The translations under genes and the position numbers were made by a program. DNA of 64,000 nucleotides from Allobosea sp. GTDB lineage: Bacteria > Pseudomonadota > Alphaproteobacteria > Rhizobiales > Beijerinckiaceae. Under the pieces are notes generated by a model. It worked only from the letters and a program-made list of their open reading frames with translations. It had not been told where the DNA came from and searched no databases. Each line of letters starts with the position of its first letter. Position 1 is the stretch's first letter. Shown one piece after another: positions 63,733 through 64,000 of this stretch. The DNA lies in assembly GCF_030695125.1 (NCBI RefSeq), contig NZ_JAUYTP010000018.1, positions 62,001 through 126,000 on the forward strand, read 5' to 3'.

Positions 63733-64000
63733 ATGAGCAAGATTTCGGTCCGCTCGGCCGCCTTCGGCCTCCTGCTTGCCGCGCTTCCGCTGACCGCCCA
63801 GGCGGCCGGCGAACGCGTCGAGCCCCCGGCCCTCAGCTGGTCGTTCTCGGGGCCGTTCGGCACCTTCGACAGGGCCCAGCTCCAGCGCGGCTACAAGGTC
63901 TTCAAAGAGGTTTGTGCCAACTGCCACGCGGCGTCGCTGCTGCGCTTCCGCAACCTCTCGCAGCCCGGCGGGCCGGAGTTCTCGGCCGGTCAGATCACCG
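63733..64000 (+). CDS. petC: Cytochrome c1, truncated by the window end
   Basis: The first 89 residues are visible. The signal peptide (MSKISVRSAAFGLLLAALPL) ends near TAQAAGE. The haem-attachment motif C-A-N-C-H (residues 61-65) is followed by AASLLRFRNLSQPGGPEFSA, typical of cytochrome c1. It is the third subunit of the bc1 complex, in the petABC operon; the remainder lies outside. Confidence 0.93.
   Translation, partial: MSKISVRSAAFGLLLAALPLTAQAAGERVEPPALSWSFSGPFGTFDRAQLQRGYKVFKEVCANCHAASLLRFRNLSQPGGPEFSAGQIT

Overview
The window is a GC-rich (clearly above 65 %) chromosomal segment of an alphaproteobacterium, most likely order Hyphomicrobiales (Rhizobiales). A Bosea-like or neighbouring genus is an inference. 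The grounds are: ctrA and chpT next to flagellar and chemotaxis genes; an EipA/DUF1134 envelope protein; a DUF6111 - CCA-transferase string; the MoxR/DUF58/DUF4159 operon; and a separate petA-petB-petC (bc1) operon. There is no rRNA, tRNA, insertion sequence, prophage or CRISPR array that I can support. The DNA is densely coding, and the long open frames opposite real genes are GC-driven shadows.

Layout. 1-840: two paralogous small exported Arg/Tyr-rich proteins, the first cut by the window edge. 0.95-17.9 kb: motility, chemotaxis and cell cycle: flhA, fliJ, fliI, ctrA, cheR, cheB, cheY, cheW, cheA and chpT, interrupted by transporters (EamA, MFS), a flippase-like membrane protein and a GNAT enzyme. 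18-23.7 kb: cysQ, a YHS protein, eipA, a coiled-coil membrane protein, a kdgK-like sugar kinase and a HAD hydrolase. 23.7-24.3 kb: a RelE/HigB-type toxin-antitoxin operon behind a perfect inverted repeat. 24.3-32.7 kb: a YfhO-like membrane protein, an unusual RibA, cytochrome b561, and a tight minus-strand operon (zinc-less MDR dehydrogenase, VOC protein, PTPS-like protein, glycosyltransferase, methyltransferase). 32.7-35.3 kb: opgH overlapping an FkbM methyltransferase. 35.3-35.8 kb: a second toxin-antitoxin pair. 35.9-45.7 kb: mostly single metabolic genes (exported protein, otnI-like/glk pair, acyltransferase, ABC-F, SDR, phosphoesterase, NUDIX, GNAT). 45.9-53 kb: MoxR-DUF58-DUF4159-membrane protein operon. 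53.2-57.4 kb: DUF1285 - NUDIX CoA pyrophosphatase - DUF6111 - cca facing hemF and trmL. 57.6-64 kb: an ABC exporter, a chemoreceptor coupled to a small membrane protein, and petABC.

How the parts fit. The left third is a CtrA-pathway neighbourhood: ChpT is the phosphotransferase for CtrA, CtrA controls flagellar genes in this group, and the che operon supplies the signalling that steers the flagellum. The chemoreceptor near 60 kb could feed the same CheA.

The best candidate for an undescribed system is 26.8-32.7 kb. A RibA with a degenerate RibB-like N-terminal domain lies near a PTPS/QueD-fold protein that has lost its nucleophilic cysteine, one zinc histidine and the Asp-His catalytic pair while keeping the pterin-anchoring glutamate. 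That protein sits in one overlapping operon with a glycosyltransferase, a methyltransferase, a VOC protein and a zinc-less BchC-like dehydrogenase. I read this as a possible pathway for a modified (glycosylated, methylated) pterin or GTP-derived small molecule. The missing residues are visible in the sequence; the product is inference.
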